Shown: positions 32,301 to 42,201 of the stretch, in pieces
Layout of the letters: each line of letters begins with the position of its first letter
Numbering within the stretch: the first letter of the stretch is position 1
Assembly: GCA_030789695.1 (NCBI GenBank)
Contig: CM061139.1
Coordinates: 201,225,641-201,289,640, forward strand
Length of the DNA stretch: 64,000 nt
Direction of reading: 5' to 3'
Source of the DNA: Scilla litardierei
Lineage: Eukaryota; Streptophyta; Magnoliopsida; Asparagales; Asparagaceae
Translations under genes and position numbers: made by a program
Notes under the pieces: model-generated
Database searches by the model: none
The model's input: the letters and a program-made list of their open reading frames with translations, nothing else
What the model was told of the DNA's origin: nothing

Positions 32301-32963
32301 CCCCCGTCAGAGCTCATCCATATCGTGAGCCCCATCCCCTTTGCGAAATGGGGGCTCGACATCCTCGGACCGTTTAAACCGGGACGAGGGCAGCGGAAGC
32401 ATCTGATTGTGGCGGTAGACTACTTCACCAAGTGGATCGAGGCCGAACCGCTGGCCACCATCACGTGGAAGAAAGCAAAAAGCTTCGTATGGAATTCCAT
32501 CATCTCCAGATTCGGAGTGCCAAGGGCCATCGTCACAGACAACGGGAAGCAGTTCGACTCCGCTGGGTTTAAAGATTTTTGCGAGGAATGGGGAATCAAG
32601 CTTCTCTTCGCCTCTGTAGCGCACCCCCAGACCAACGGGATGGCGGAAGCGGCCAACAAGTGCATCATAGAGCCCCTCCGGAAGAAAGTGAAAGACGCCG
32701 AAGGGAACTGGCCAGAAGAGCTCCCCGGGATACTCTGGTCATACCGGACGACCCACAAGGAGGCCACTGGCGAGACCCCGTTCATGCTCACTAACGGGGC
32801 CGAGGCGGTGGTGCCGGTCGAATTGGGCGAAGAATCCCTCCGACTCAAATACTTTGACGAAGACCGGAACTCGCCAGGCCTGGGGCTCAATCTGGAGCTC
32901 CTCGACGAGCGACGGGAGCAGGCACTGGCCACCATCATCCGCCAGAAGCAGAAGGTGGCCTGA
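29400..32963 (+). CDS. Tat-A pol: protease, RT, RNase H, second RNase H, integrase
   Basis: One open frame of 1187 codons. It has no natural start: codon 1 is GTG and the first in-frame ATG is at 29436, because the upstream gag part is gone. Domains in order (residues counted from 29400): aspartic protease DTGSS near 20; RT with the YVDD catalytic box at 387-390; first RNase H with LTDSQLEQNLKRF and the tail KPRTAIKGQALADFI; a second, archaeal-type RNase H starting at WIVHVDGSATQ with D697; integrase with HHCC zinc finger (near 923-950) and catalytic D987, D1047, E1083 (DD35E spacing). The frame stops at TGA 32961-32963, in YYN context. The C-terminal chromatin-side domain continues in frame to 33194 (WEGPYKVVEVLGPAAYRL...HLRKYFQ) with one more TGA near 32985. 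Both stops replace codons where CGA (Arg) is expected. Confidence 0.93.
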   Translation: MALVVSVVIDTTMVRRLLVDTGSSCDVLFRSTLEKMGRRKEDLRPRSGPVVGFTGHSTPIIGTIHIPVTLGDAPDPVTLAVEFIVLGIGSEYNGIIGRPLLNAVGAVVSTLHQTIKFRTPGGMGQVEGDAGRPSICYQLVEEAPEDRLADRMAALDLRSRPRPTPAEEQVQIPVTDVEGRFVSIGRGLSQDLRNQLIECLEANLDIFAWSPEDMPGVDPQVIVHQINADPNFKPVRQKKRNLGGEKMKAASEEVERLLDAGFIREVWYPEWLSNVVMVKKPNGKWRMCVDFSDLNKACPKDSYPLPRIDHLVDNASGYEMLSFMDAYSGYNQVQMDPRDEEMTAFTTDRGTYCYRKMPFGLKNAGATYQRMVNKVFSSQIGRNLEVYVDDMLVKSRRPEDHIADLRETFERLRRHHIRLNPAKCTFGVRSGKFLGFMITNRGIDANPDKIEALINMREPTTIKELQRLNGRIAALGRFLSKSAERSLPFFKVLRKAIAEPADNRKTILWDEDCSRAFEDLKEYLRSPPLLSKPREGESLSLYLACAEEAVSSVLIREDGWVQWPVYYTSRILKGAEVRYSPMEKLAYALVLSARRLRPYFQAHTILILTDSQLEQNLKRFDRMGRMLNWGVELSEFDLRFKPRTAIKGQALADFIAECTNGPPEEGDPATVIAQPLSFLSADHFQLGDPGAWIVHVDGSATQSGGGAGIAIRSPEGNIVEYALRFEFPATNNVAEYEAVINGLRLALELGAESVRLLSDSKLIVNQLLGSYEAREETMQRYLPVARAALSKFKNVEVLHLPRSENARADALSKLASSSPKELGRTICVENLQSPSTEEHEVMAIDQEPTWMDPIIRYLTHGEVPTDGDERRALERKALRYVIHEGTLYRRRWTKTDVLPYLKCIGPQEADYVLREVHDGICGNHHGGKMVAQKILRQGYYWPTLAQDATSYVQKCQECQRYAHHISTPPSELIHIVSPIPFAKWGLDILGPFKPGRGQRKHLIVAVDYFTKWIEAEPLATITWKKAKSFVWNSIISRFGVPRAIVTDNGKQFDSAGFKDFCEEWGIKLLFASVAHPQTNGMAEAANKCIIEPLRKKVKDAEGNWPEELPGILWSYRTTHKEATGETPFMLTNGAEAVVPVELGEESLRLKYFDEDRNSPGLGLNLELLDERREQALATIIRQKQKVA

Positions 32964-33302
32964 TACTACAACGCTCGGGTGCGGTGAAGAAGCTTCCACC
33001 TCGGGGACCTGGTCCTCCGGAAAGCGGGCTTCAACACTGATACCGCTCGCAAAGGGAAGCTCGCGGCTAGATGGGAGGGACCCTACAAAGTCGTCGAGGT
33101 CCTCGGACCCGCAGCCTACCGACTAGCCGACATGGAGGGGAGGATTCTCACTCACACTTGGAATGCGGAACATTTACGCAAGTACTTTCAATAGATGTAT
33201 CGTTTCCTATGAAATAAATTTGTTTTGAATTCATTCCTTTCCAGATAAAGCAAAAAGATATACAGAAGGGTGCACGAAGAGGCCGAGGGGCATTCCCCTC
33301 CC

Positions 33303-35317
33303 TCATTTTTCTCCGGGGGCACCGGTGGAGCCACAGGCTGGCAGCCCACTAGGGTCTCCCCCCTTACTCCGTTCGACGTCAGGGTACATCCGAAGATCCT
33401 CGAAGTTGACCCCCGAGAGCGGGAACTTCTTTTGGATCTCGGACTGACACCGGGCGAAGCCCTTCTCGAACGCCTCAGATAAGGCGGTCTCAACAAAGGA
33501 GGTGGCATACTCCGCCACAGCATCCTGAGCGATCCTGGCCGGATCCACCTCCTCCAGCCCCCGCATCCGGACCTCTAAGGTCTCGATCTGGCGCTGGTGC
33601 TCCGCCCTCTCCTTCTCGATCTCCCGGGATTTCTCGCCAAGTTGGGCAAGAAGGACCCTCGCCTGCTCCTCCGCCACTTCCAGACGATCGGAGAGCTCCA
33701 AGGCCTCGGAGGCAGCAGCAGGGTTGGGGATCTGCTCGGCTCCTCCAGACGTGACGGCGCCTCTCAAAAGCTCGGCGAGGCGCGCCTCGGCATCCGACTT
33801 TGCAGCCAGAGCCAAGGCTCTCTCTCGGTCCGCCTCCTCCAGGGCAGAGGACAGCTCAGTTACGCGAGAATCCAAGGACTGGACCCGCGCTTCCTCTAAC
33901 TGACCTGCCTCCCCCTTCTCGCCAGGGGCCTCAGGGCCTCGCCCGGCGTCGGATTTGGCTTTGGGAAGAGCCGCGAATTGGCGCCTCATTGAGAGGCCCA
34001 CCGAGGACAACTGCGCCAAAGCAACAAAGGTAAGACGGCAAAAGCAGCTGGAGAAAGGGGGGACAAGCAGAGACACACTACCTGTTGACCAGCCTGGATC
34101 ACGAAGGTAGCCAAATAGTCACCTCTGACTCCGTCCAACACCGCCTGATCGGGAGGGAGACAACAGTTCTCGGCCACTCGAGCGGCGGCCCCGCGGCTCG
34201 AAAACACCGACTCCTTCTCCCCCACTGGGAAGCGTGGACGAAGAAGACCCTCCCCTGACGAAGGGAACTCGCCAGGAGCGGAGCGGAACGCACCAAGATA
34301 CCGACTGTAAGCATCAGGGAGAGAATCGTCCGGGAGGGGTGAAGGGCCGACCCACGGCCAGGCAACCTCAACGGGGGCGGGTTGAGGTCGATCAGCAGTC
34401 GGCAAGACATCAACCCCCTCGTCCCCCTCACGGACCCTTTTGGAAGACCCCAGCAAGGGAAGAGAGGGAGATGACACCTTCTTCCTTTTTGAGCCTCCGG
34501 TCGCGGTCCCGACCCGCTGCTTCTTCCGGACCTCCAGCACGTGATCCCTTCTGCGCGGATCCAGATTTGGGACCTGCACGAGAGCGCTGGCGGGAGAGGG
34601 ACCAAGAGGGAATCCACCTGCGCTCAAAGAAGAGATGAGAGACAGAACAGAACCTGGACGACCTCGAAGGGCGAACGCTCGGAGAAGCTTACCTAGGGGC
34701 CATACCGTCTTACGCAAGTTGTGGTCACTAAAGAGGACGTCGATCGAGCGCTCCCTTGCAGGAATCGCCAGCATGTCCTTCGCCGTCTGCTGCTCGGCGA
34801 CCGTCGGCTCACCCAGATCGAGGATGACGGCACCGGCCGCCTCCCACCGAACCGGGAAAGGTACACTCGACGGGAATGTGACAAACACGTATTCCCCCTT
34901 CCAGCGTTTCAGGGAGCTCGGCAACCCCAGCACCAGGGTCATCTTCGGGCGGGCGCTGATGTAAATCCACGCCCCCGATTGGTGGTGGCTCAGGCGGTAG
35001 AAATGGGCAAAGAGGCGAAGAGAGGGCGCCACTCCCTTCAGCATGCAGACAACGATGAACCCGACGAGGAGCCCGACGGCGTTGGGACAGAACTGACACA
35101 GGCACACGTTGTGGGCCTGAAGGAACTCAACGATAAAAGGATGGAGCGGGAAACGAAGCCCGAAGCGGAAGCACTTCTCATATATTCCAACCTCGTTGGG
35201 GCCGGGAAAGCAGATCCGCTCGTCAGCCCCAGGGGCACGAGCCGAGTAAGGCGGAAGCAGGTAGGCGGAGCGCATGCTCCCGATGGCGGTGGCGCAGATC
35301 GACGAAGGCCACGACAA
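33303..35317 (-). CDS. Antisense accessory gene of Tat-A ('putative gypsy type transposon' family), 3 exons
   Basis: Opposite strand to pol, between pol and the 3' LTR. Two long minus frames join across short introns. Intron 1: 34618-34692, 75 bp, GTAAGC...GCGCAG, a multiple of three and open. Intron 2: 34011-34081, 71 bp, GTAGTG...GCGCAG, joining in phase. The exon before intron 1 carries the conserved domain: DERICFPGPNEVGIYEKCF, then LRFPLHPFIVEFLQAH, GLLVGFIVVC and WIYISARPKMTL. The middle exon is basic and Ser/Pro-rich (GGSKRKKV, possibly a nuclear signal). The last exon is a long Ala/Glu/Arg coiled coil (for example EEADRERALALAAKSDAEAR). The family is known from antisense frames of Tat-type elements; the function is unknown. 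The true start is unresolved: codon 1 at 35317 is TTG, the first in-frame ATG is at 35275, and an ATG at 35442 lies in another frame. Expression is not shown by sequence alone. Confidence 0.75.
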
Positions 35318-35743
35318 GACCTCTGGGGCACCCCTGTAAGATCATCCCCGTGCTGACGAATCGCCGAAGGAGGATCACCCGCCAGACCTGGAGCTGCGTC
35401 GCGCTCCGACCGAACCGAACCCGTGGCAGAGGAAGATGACATGAGGCCGAGCTCGGGTAGAACATGGATCAGCACAAAGGAGAAAACGACGGGATGGCGG
35501 CTCACGAACCCCTCGGATTCTCAACTTAAGATGACCTAGCGAGCGGTGGGGATAAGCTTGCAGCTACACGTGGCAGCATCAGAGGACCGACGGCGCTTCG
35601 GAGCCCGCGCCTTAAAAGTATCGAACGGACCAACTCATGATGACGACTAATAAATGAGTCGACATCGATTGGCGAGCCTGTCAAAGTCGGCGGAAGTCAC
35701 ATCGGCCGAGCCGAACCGGCCGAGGCCGATCGACCCGACCGAT

Positions 35744-35752
35744 GGGGGCAAT
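35744..35752 (+). other. Polypurine tract of Tat-A
   Basis: GGGGGCAAT directly precedes the 3' LTR (TGTTACG...). The same nine bases precede the Tat-B LTR on the minus strand at 49697-49705. Confidence 0.8.
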
Positions 35753-36649
35753 TGTTACGCCTATTTGGCCGAGGCTCGAAAGACACGAGCCCAGAAACCC
35801 GACCTCCGGTCAAGAGCCCATCTGAGCACTCAGGCCCACTCGATAAGGCCCTATCGGGGACTCCCCCGAATGTAGATCCGACCCGGCCCTGGTAACATAC
35901 GGGTCACTCACCCACTCCTGCGATAACCGCTCCCTCGATCCCACTACCACTTAATGGCAGTTATGGGGGGAGGCTGGCGTGGCGCAGGGAGCGGCGGCAG
36001 GGGGCGGATTGAGGGGGCACGATTGGGGGCGGACGAGCGACGTGGGTCGGGGGCAATCACGGCGGAGGTCTATAAAGGGGCTAGGAGGACGACAGGACAA
36101 GGGACCGCATCTCAGGTATCTAGAACCTAAGGTACTCCATCAACGACCTAGTTCCCCCATTTCATTTCCTTCCTCCCCCGCTCGCGCCGTGAGACGCCGT
36201 TCCGATCTCCTCACGAGTCGAACCGTCTCCGCCGGGCCTCCTCTTTCAGATCTCTGTCTGACTTAGGCATCGGAGGGGTTTTGGCCGGAACCAAGGTCCG
36301 GCCCCCCTGACGAGTGTTCTCGTTTTCGCAGGAGGATACCCAATCAACGGGCCGAGGCTTCCCCTCCGCCCTTCGCCGACCACGCAACCAGCTGGACGGT
36401 TGAGGCTCCCCCTCGTCGTCCGACCGACCGAGGCCGAGCATCTCAACCCAGGCCGAGGCTTCCCCTCGTCCTACCAACGACCGAGGACCCCGAGACGACC
36501 CAGTCGACGCGCTCCACGTCGTCGGCAGACCCGATTCGAGCCTCTACAGCACCAACTTGAATCGCCCGAGGGACCCAAGCGGGCCCCTTGACCACGTTGA
36601 CCGGGTTATCCACGGTCAACGCTTTGTAGTGAGAAAACACTCTGAAACA
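35753..36649 (+). repeat. 3' LTR of Tat-A
   Basis: 897 bp, the same length as the 5' LTR with about six base differences by eye and no indel. Followed by the GGTGT target duplication. Confidence 0.95.
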
Positions 36650-36654
36650 GGTGT

Positions 36655-39331
36655 CAATCATCTTTGCATCAAATTGGGAAGACAATTTTCATTATCAGTA
36701 TCAGCATCAGCCTAGTTCCATACATCAATTGTTAGAGGTTTAATTTTTACAGCACTCGCACACACCATTTTCAATCCAAGTTCTTGAAGTAATAGGGAAA
36801 GGGGAAAAAATATATGATTGCAAGAATGATGTGCAAGAAATTGATAACAGAAAAATTCTTTAAAGAATGATTTGTTCATGAATTTTGAATCAAATGAGAA
36901 ATATACAATCTGTGCTTCGTTTCTTCACTTTTGACAACTCATTTACAATTCATTTCTTTTGGGGTATATTTTGCCTTGAAACTGATCTTTAATTTGTAAG
37001 ATAATACGGTCTATTAATGGATATGTTTGCTTGTGTTCGATGAACGATTGAAATGAGTGATAGGAAACAATCAAAATCTCATTTATGTCTCTATGTGTTG
37101 ACCCCTTGTTAATCTCTATCTCTACATTTGATGCATTGATAATGTTAGAAGTTTTGTTTTGATCAACTCTTTAGCATCTATTTATTCTACAGAGCTGATC
37201 TTTCTGAATATATTCTCTTGTCAGCATTCTTCCTCTGGAAAAAAGTCTGGTTTCTGAAAGATACAATTATAGTTTTATTTCTTTTCTTTTTATAATTTTT
37301 TTGATGATCCCAATAGAGGAGACAAGATTTTAGTCCATGAGAATCAAAATTATTTCGCTTCAGCATTATCACAGTCCTTTTTCGTATATCTTCGTTGTGT
37401 TGAATTTTATATAGACTATTGGTCGTTGGTTCTCCCTTTTTGAGTGCTACTCTGTCATAAGAAACAAGAAATCTGCATAAAAATCTGCTTGTATGGTTAT
37501 ATAGGTTGGTTTTCTTTTATTGTATTCTTATTTTAAAGTGGGAGACAATCTGGGATCCCGCATCAATTTTAAAAGGAATCTCGGTGGGCCCTCCTCGCAA
37601 AAAAAGTTAAATTCGTTCGTCTCTCTTAATAAACACCAGCCACCCATCTCCAAATTTATTCGATATTGAGCAGAAATCACTTGAAGACTTCTCCTTTCGT
37701 GAACATTTTCTGTAAATGTTTTCTGATATTGTTTTCCTTTCTTTTTTGTGTATTTTTCTGCAACTTGTTTGATTTAAGTGGGTCTCTCCGTTGACTGAGT
37801 TCAGACCCACGGACTCAAAAAAATTATGTCTTTTCACCTTGCTTTGCATTTTTTTCTTTTTTAAGCAATCTCTCATTGAGTTGGTGTTGTCTTTTCGTTG
37901 TGTCAAATTTTACTGAATGAATCATTATATTATGCATGTGTAGCTATCAGATAATGTTAATTCATCTCAAAAAGAAAGAAGAAAAGATTTCGGATGGTAA
38001 TTTTACCTTGTTTCTGGTTGAATCGATATCAATACTTCAAAAAAGTGTATCTTGCTGCATTCTATTTGTCTTGTTTAATATTTTGCAAAATGTGATCTTA
38101 TGCTTTAGATATCTGTAAGCAGAAGGGAAAAATTAACTCTGTAATGTCATAGACTTCTTATAAAACATAAAATTTCCTGATGCCAACCCTCTATCCAACC
38201 AAAGTAATGGAAAAAGGAAAAAGGAAAAAATACTTGTTAAATACTGAGTGAGGACAAAATCTTGGATCCTAGCATCATGTGGCTGGCTGGTGTGTAATCA
38301 CTGATAACCTCACATTTTGTTCCTAATGAATATTTTTCAATAATATGGTCAAACTTTGTTGGCATAATATTCGAGTCCATTGGGCAAAGCAGAAGCAAGT
38401 GTTTTATTTTATTTTTATTGCATTTATTTACCCTTATTTGCCTACTCATTCCAAACCCATTTCATATTCATTCGGTTTGATGTCTCGATCCATTTGATTC
38501 ATTTTGTTGTCTATCTGCCTGTCAGTATCTTCTGCAATGAATATGAACTGCTCTTTCTTTCAATTAAATATGTTTGCCTAATTCTGTTTATTGTAGGATA
38601 TAATATTCAACTGAGGTTGATGATTGATAGGAAACATACAAAGTTTGTCAGCATTCTCTTTGTGTTAAAATATCTTTTGGTTGTGGAGGTTCTATATGAG
38701 CATCCATCTATGAAGAGTTATGGTTTCTGAAATAATACAAGATCTTGTAGTTTTAATTATCATTGGCCCCATGGAGGGAGAGTAAAGATTTGATTTTTCT
38801 TGCTCATTGGAATCTGCATTCCCTTATCCCTTTTGTGTAGTTTTATTTTGGACTCTTTTTGTTCTTTCTCATTGTGATTGCCTTTACATTGACCTTTGGG
38901 TGCTGGTTGCCTATTTGGCTTTGGGTTTACTATTTTATAAGAAGAATCTTCCTTTGTGGAAGAGATCTGCATCAATTCAGTGTATGAAGTTATTAAGGTT
39001 GGTTCTAGTTGAATTTGATTGCTTTAGTATATGAAGGAATTTGATGTGATTTGGTTTCTTGGATATTTTTGTATGGTGAAAGTTGAGGAATTTGATCTTC
39101 TGCTCCTTATCCTGACATATTTTACTTTTCTAGACAGTTTATAATCAAATTGGTGAGCTTTTGTTTCTCCTCAACAAAGGAGTGGGAAACATAGTGAAGT
39201 TTTTCTGACTTGTTTGATATGTATAATTTCTTGGATATTTTTCTACGGTGGGAGCCTTTTCTTGGTGAGAGTCCTCTTATCTCTTCTGTTTTCCTAGATG
39301 CGCGTCTCAATCTGCAGTACTACTTTTTGAG
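36655..39331. other. AT-rich DNA, possibly intronic; no gene recognised
   Basis: T-rich plus-strand sequence of the kind seen in long plant introns. The first bases after the Tat-A duplication continue an open frame from 28195-28258 to a TAG at about 36719. Other open frames (37607-37906, 38380-38730 and similar) show no motif. Confidence 0.35.
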
Positions 39332-39456
39332 GGGCATATGAGTCTGCAATATGTATGAGGCTCAATCTTATGGCCTTTTTTGAGGGGATATATGTCTGCA
39401 ATAATATTTAAGGCTTGAATTTATGTAATTTTTAGGGATATGAGTCTACAGCAATG

Positions 39457-40226
39457 TTTGAGGTCTCGGTATCGGTCTCGGTTTCGCTCTCTCAAAAATT
39501 TAAGTTTAGGTATCGGTATTGTCCGTTTCGGCGGTATCGGACGTGAGTTTCGGTTGGTCCGTATCGGTAGTTTTAAATACATAAAATCTATCAGATACAT
39601 AAAAAAACTAAAGTAGCTAGAAGTTTGCCTTGCACACCCACCGTTTTACTTTGCGCACGTACCACTTATTTGCAAGTTTGCCGAAAATAGCTTGGAGTTG
39701 CTTTGCGCACCCACCATTTTGCTTTGCGCACATACCACTTATTTACAAGTTTGCCATAAAATATCTTACTCTACACAGTGCACATATCACTTATTTACAA
39801 GTTTACCATTCAAACATCCATTCTCTCTCACGTCATTCAAACAACCACTCTCTCTCTCACGTCATTCTCTCTCTCTCTCTCAGTCTTCTCTCTCTCACGG
39901 GAGCGACATGAGCGGCGAGGCAACAGGCGGCGAGGCAAGGCACGACAGCAGGCGCGGCGGCACGACGAGGTAAGCTTGATCTTCCTTTTTTTCTTTTTTT
40001 CCGCAGTTTTTTCCTTGTTTCTTCTTCGTCGTCTTATTTTTCAATTTTGGACAGTTTCTTTCACATTTGCTGGCTGGTTTCGGCCAGTTTCGCCCGATAC
40101 TGGGCGAAACCGGCCGAAACCCTAGGGTTTCGGTCGATACCGATTTTATGCAGCAGTATCGGACCGGTATTGGGTGGTACCGGCCTGATACGCCCGATAC
40201 CAAGAGGTATCAGGCGATACCTCAAA
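39457..40226. mobile_element. Inverted-repeat element rich in GGTATCGG words
   Basis: The left end is TTTGAGGTCTCGGTATCGG. The right end in reverse complement is TTTGAGGTATCGCCTGATACC, so the termini match over TTTGAGGT(C/A)TCG. Sub-terminal regions are full of GTATCGG and CCGATAC words. The possible duplications flanking it (CAATG / CCATG) are imperfect. The interior has a repeat and a CT microsatellite, and a short exon-like frame at 39908-39971 (MSGEATGGEARH...) ending at GTAAGC. Superfamily not assigned. Confidence 0.55.
39622..39905. repeat. Three about 70-bp repeats followed by a CT microsatellite
   Basis: The repeats share TTTGCGCAC(G/A)TACCACTTATT and TACAAGTTTGCC. The next 70 bases are CTCTCTCTCACGTCATT units. 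A diverged relative of the same unit occurs at 26690-26745 and an inverted one near 45015-45100. Confidence 0.65.
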
Positions 40227-40310
40227 CCATGGTCTGCAGTACTATATAGTATGTAATGGTTGAATTTGTAAACTTTTTCGGACGAGATATGAGTCTGCAA
40301 TACTATATAA

Positions 40311-40825
40311 GGATATAATTTTATTATCGTTTGACCCTAGAAATGTATTCACAATTGCAACTTTGTGTTTCATATTCATGATATGTTTTTTCAGCATGCA
40401 ATGCAAGTTGCTGAGCATTTAAAATATGAGTAAAGAAGCTAAAGCATTGCTGGAGTTTTTTCAGGTTCAGAGTCTAAGTGCTTGGTAATCTTTTGCTAGA
40501 GGCCATATCATAATGTTTGCTTCTTGGTTGCTTATTTGGATAAGATGTTACTTTTATTTGTGATCATACTTGTTTTTAAATTTGTGTTCAAGTTCCTGAA
40601 ATTGTCACTATTTGATCTTCTAGATTGACAAGAACTCACAGCGATTCTCTTTGTTTCTTTGAATACATACATGAATATATGTTAAAAGTGTGTGGAGAAA
40701 TTTTTAGTCTCTTCTTGGTCCTAGATTATCAGTGCAGTATAATTTGGCGTTTCATATTTTTCCCTGTAAAAATAATCAATTCATATTGATTTTGCTGATA
40801 GGAGTAGCTACAAGGGAGCGCGGTC
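40311..40825 (+). other. Upstream intron or leader of the ENT fragment
   Basis: AT-rich plus-strand sequence with no frame of note. A TTTTGCTGATAG splice-acceptor-like word ends at about 40801, just before the exon that carries the ENT start codon. It is therefore read as intron or 5' leader. Confidence 0.4.
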
Positions 40826-41081
40826 ATGAGTTACACGATAGGGAGTGAACCACCTGCCAGGAACAAGGTTCTTCTTTCAAACTTTCTTTCTTTCTTTTCC
40901 TTCTAATTTATCCATTGGTGATGTTGATAAACTAATATTTGAACTAACTAATGATTGTTTTTACTTCAATTAGCAGGGGAAGTTTCTGGCGATGGTTGTT
41001 TGTTGGTTTATAGGAAACGGATCCCTTTTTGCATGGAATAGCATGCTGACAATTGAGGATTACTATGCAGACATCTTTCCA
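40826..41081 (+). CDS. Equilibrative nucleoside transporter (ENT), first two coding exons only
   Basis: Exon 1 (40826-40867) encodes MSYTIGSEPPARNK and ends at a GT donor. Exon 2 (40977-41081) follows a TTAGCAG acceptor, joins in phase and encodes GKFLAMVVCWFIGNGSLFAW and then NSMLTIEDYYADIFP, ending at GTATGT. The joined 49 residues match the N-terminus of plant ENT proteins: a short acidic/Pro-rich head, then the first membrane span with W-N-(S)-M-L-T-I and a DYY motif. These proteins move nucleosides across membranes and normally have about 400 residues and 11 spans. The next expected exon (starting near YHPSRVLTL) was not found in the following 1.1 kb. The gene is either truncated or split by the CACTA/Tat nest, with the rest beyond the window. 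Both exons have clean splice sites and no damage. Confidence 0.75.
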
Positions 41082-41751
41082 GTATGTGTCTTTACATCTT
41101 TTGCCCATGATTTCATGGTTGATAGTTGATCTTATTCTTATAAGCTCCGCAACTAATCTGTCTTCTGAAATCCGTATCAGCTATCTCCTTGTGAGTCATT
41201 CTTTAAATGTGTTGATGTTTCACTGACAAGGGGGGCCCAAATCTAACCCAGTCGACTCAATCAACAAGTAGCCTCTTATGCCTATGTACGCAACGATGAC
41301 ATACATAACTTTTATTAAGATGATTGATCGATTTATTCATAGGAAAGAATATAATAGCAGGTAAAACGAGACAGCAGTACACATATGGTTTAAGTTCTTC
41401 AGGATGTCACATTGTGTTTGTCATGTATAAACAGACTTGCTGCTTATGGAAGTGACCTGCTTGCATTGCTTATATTGGAAGTTCAACAAGAGACGATTCA
41501 CAAAGTAAAGAGTTCTTCCTGTCATTCTTTCGAGTACTAGTTGTCTTGAAAAGGAAATTTAACAGCAATCGAGGACTTACAATTTCAAGATGATTTCCAA
41601 CCATATTAGAATTCAAGGAATTATCAAAAGCCTCAAGTTGACTTACGATTACCATTAAACTCAAAGATACTTTTAACCTGCTCGTAGCCCTAGCCGGAAG
41701 TCCCTTTGTATCATCTGGCTTAAGAAAATTTTAAGCAAGCAAATGGGCTGA
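41082..41751. other. Intron-like sequence after ENT exon 2
   Basis: It begins with the GTATGT donor. No further ENT exon was recognised. A minus-strand frame at 41470-41664 with SQLEAFDNSLNSNMVGNH next to a GTAAGT donor could be an exon of another gene, but it is too short to name. Confidence 0.35.
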
Positions 41752-42201
41752 TAGTGTTGTGCGCAACGATGCGGAAGCTTCTGATCATACGATGATCAGG
41801 TGGTGATGGGACGAACAAGAACAACAAGAGCACAATAAAGATTGTAATTTTAGGCCGTCGACCGGTCAAGGAAACACTCAATAATAGCTTTTATTCAATG
41901 GAAGAACAAAAAATACAATTCCTCTAACTTCTCAACGAAGAAGAAGCACTCAATCTTTCTTCCTAAAAGCTCTCAATACTATCTCTCAAATTGGCTCTCA
42001 GCAATGGTGGCTCCAAGCTCTGTGTGTTCGTGCACATTTATTAAAAAACCCTCCCAAGCGCCCCTTTTATAGCCCCTAGGGCATGGGCGCAAACCGCATT
42101 CTACTGGGAGAGGAACTTTAGTTCCAATAGAATTATATTTAGAGAGCAATCCAATCTCAAATAGAATTTTATTCTGAGAGCAATTATAACTTGAATAGAA
42201 T
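41752..42201. other. Possible LTR fragment truncated at the CACTA end
   Basis: It starts TGTTGTGCGCAACGATGCGG and contains text like TTTTATTCAATGGAAGAACA. That style is common in plant copia LTRs read in reverse. It stops exactly where the CACTA terminus begins at 42202. No partner found. Confidence 0.3.

Larger units (their letters stand above)
28259..36649 (+). mobile_element. Tat-A: complete Ty3/gypsy Tat element, gag-less, 8.4 kb
   Basis: Two 897-bp LTRs (TGTTACG...TGAAACA) flank the element, with a perfect 5-bp target duplication GGTGT at 28254-28258 and 36650-36654. The primer site TGGCGCCGTCTGTGGGA starts two bases after the 5' LTR, and the polypurine tract GGGGGCAAT ends at 35752. 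Pol has a second RNase H between the first and integrase, the hallmark of the Tat clade. A long antisense gene lies between pol and the 3' LTR. The gag coding region is almost wholly missing. The LTRs differ by about six substitutions by eye (0.7%), so insertion was recent. GC content is far above that of the flanks. Confidence 0.95.
39332..40310 (+). repeat. Tandem repeat of about 65-bp units, split by an insertion
   Basis: Units contain (A/T)TATGAGTCTGCAAT, then a GGCTTGAATTTATG-like word and CTTTTT(C/G)(A)GGG. Copies near 39335, 39397 and 39436 lie left of the 39457-40226 element; copies near 40233 and 40288 lie right of it. Confidence 0.6.
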
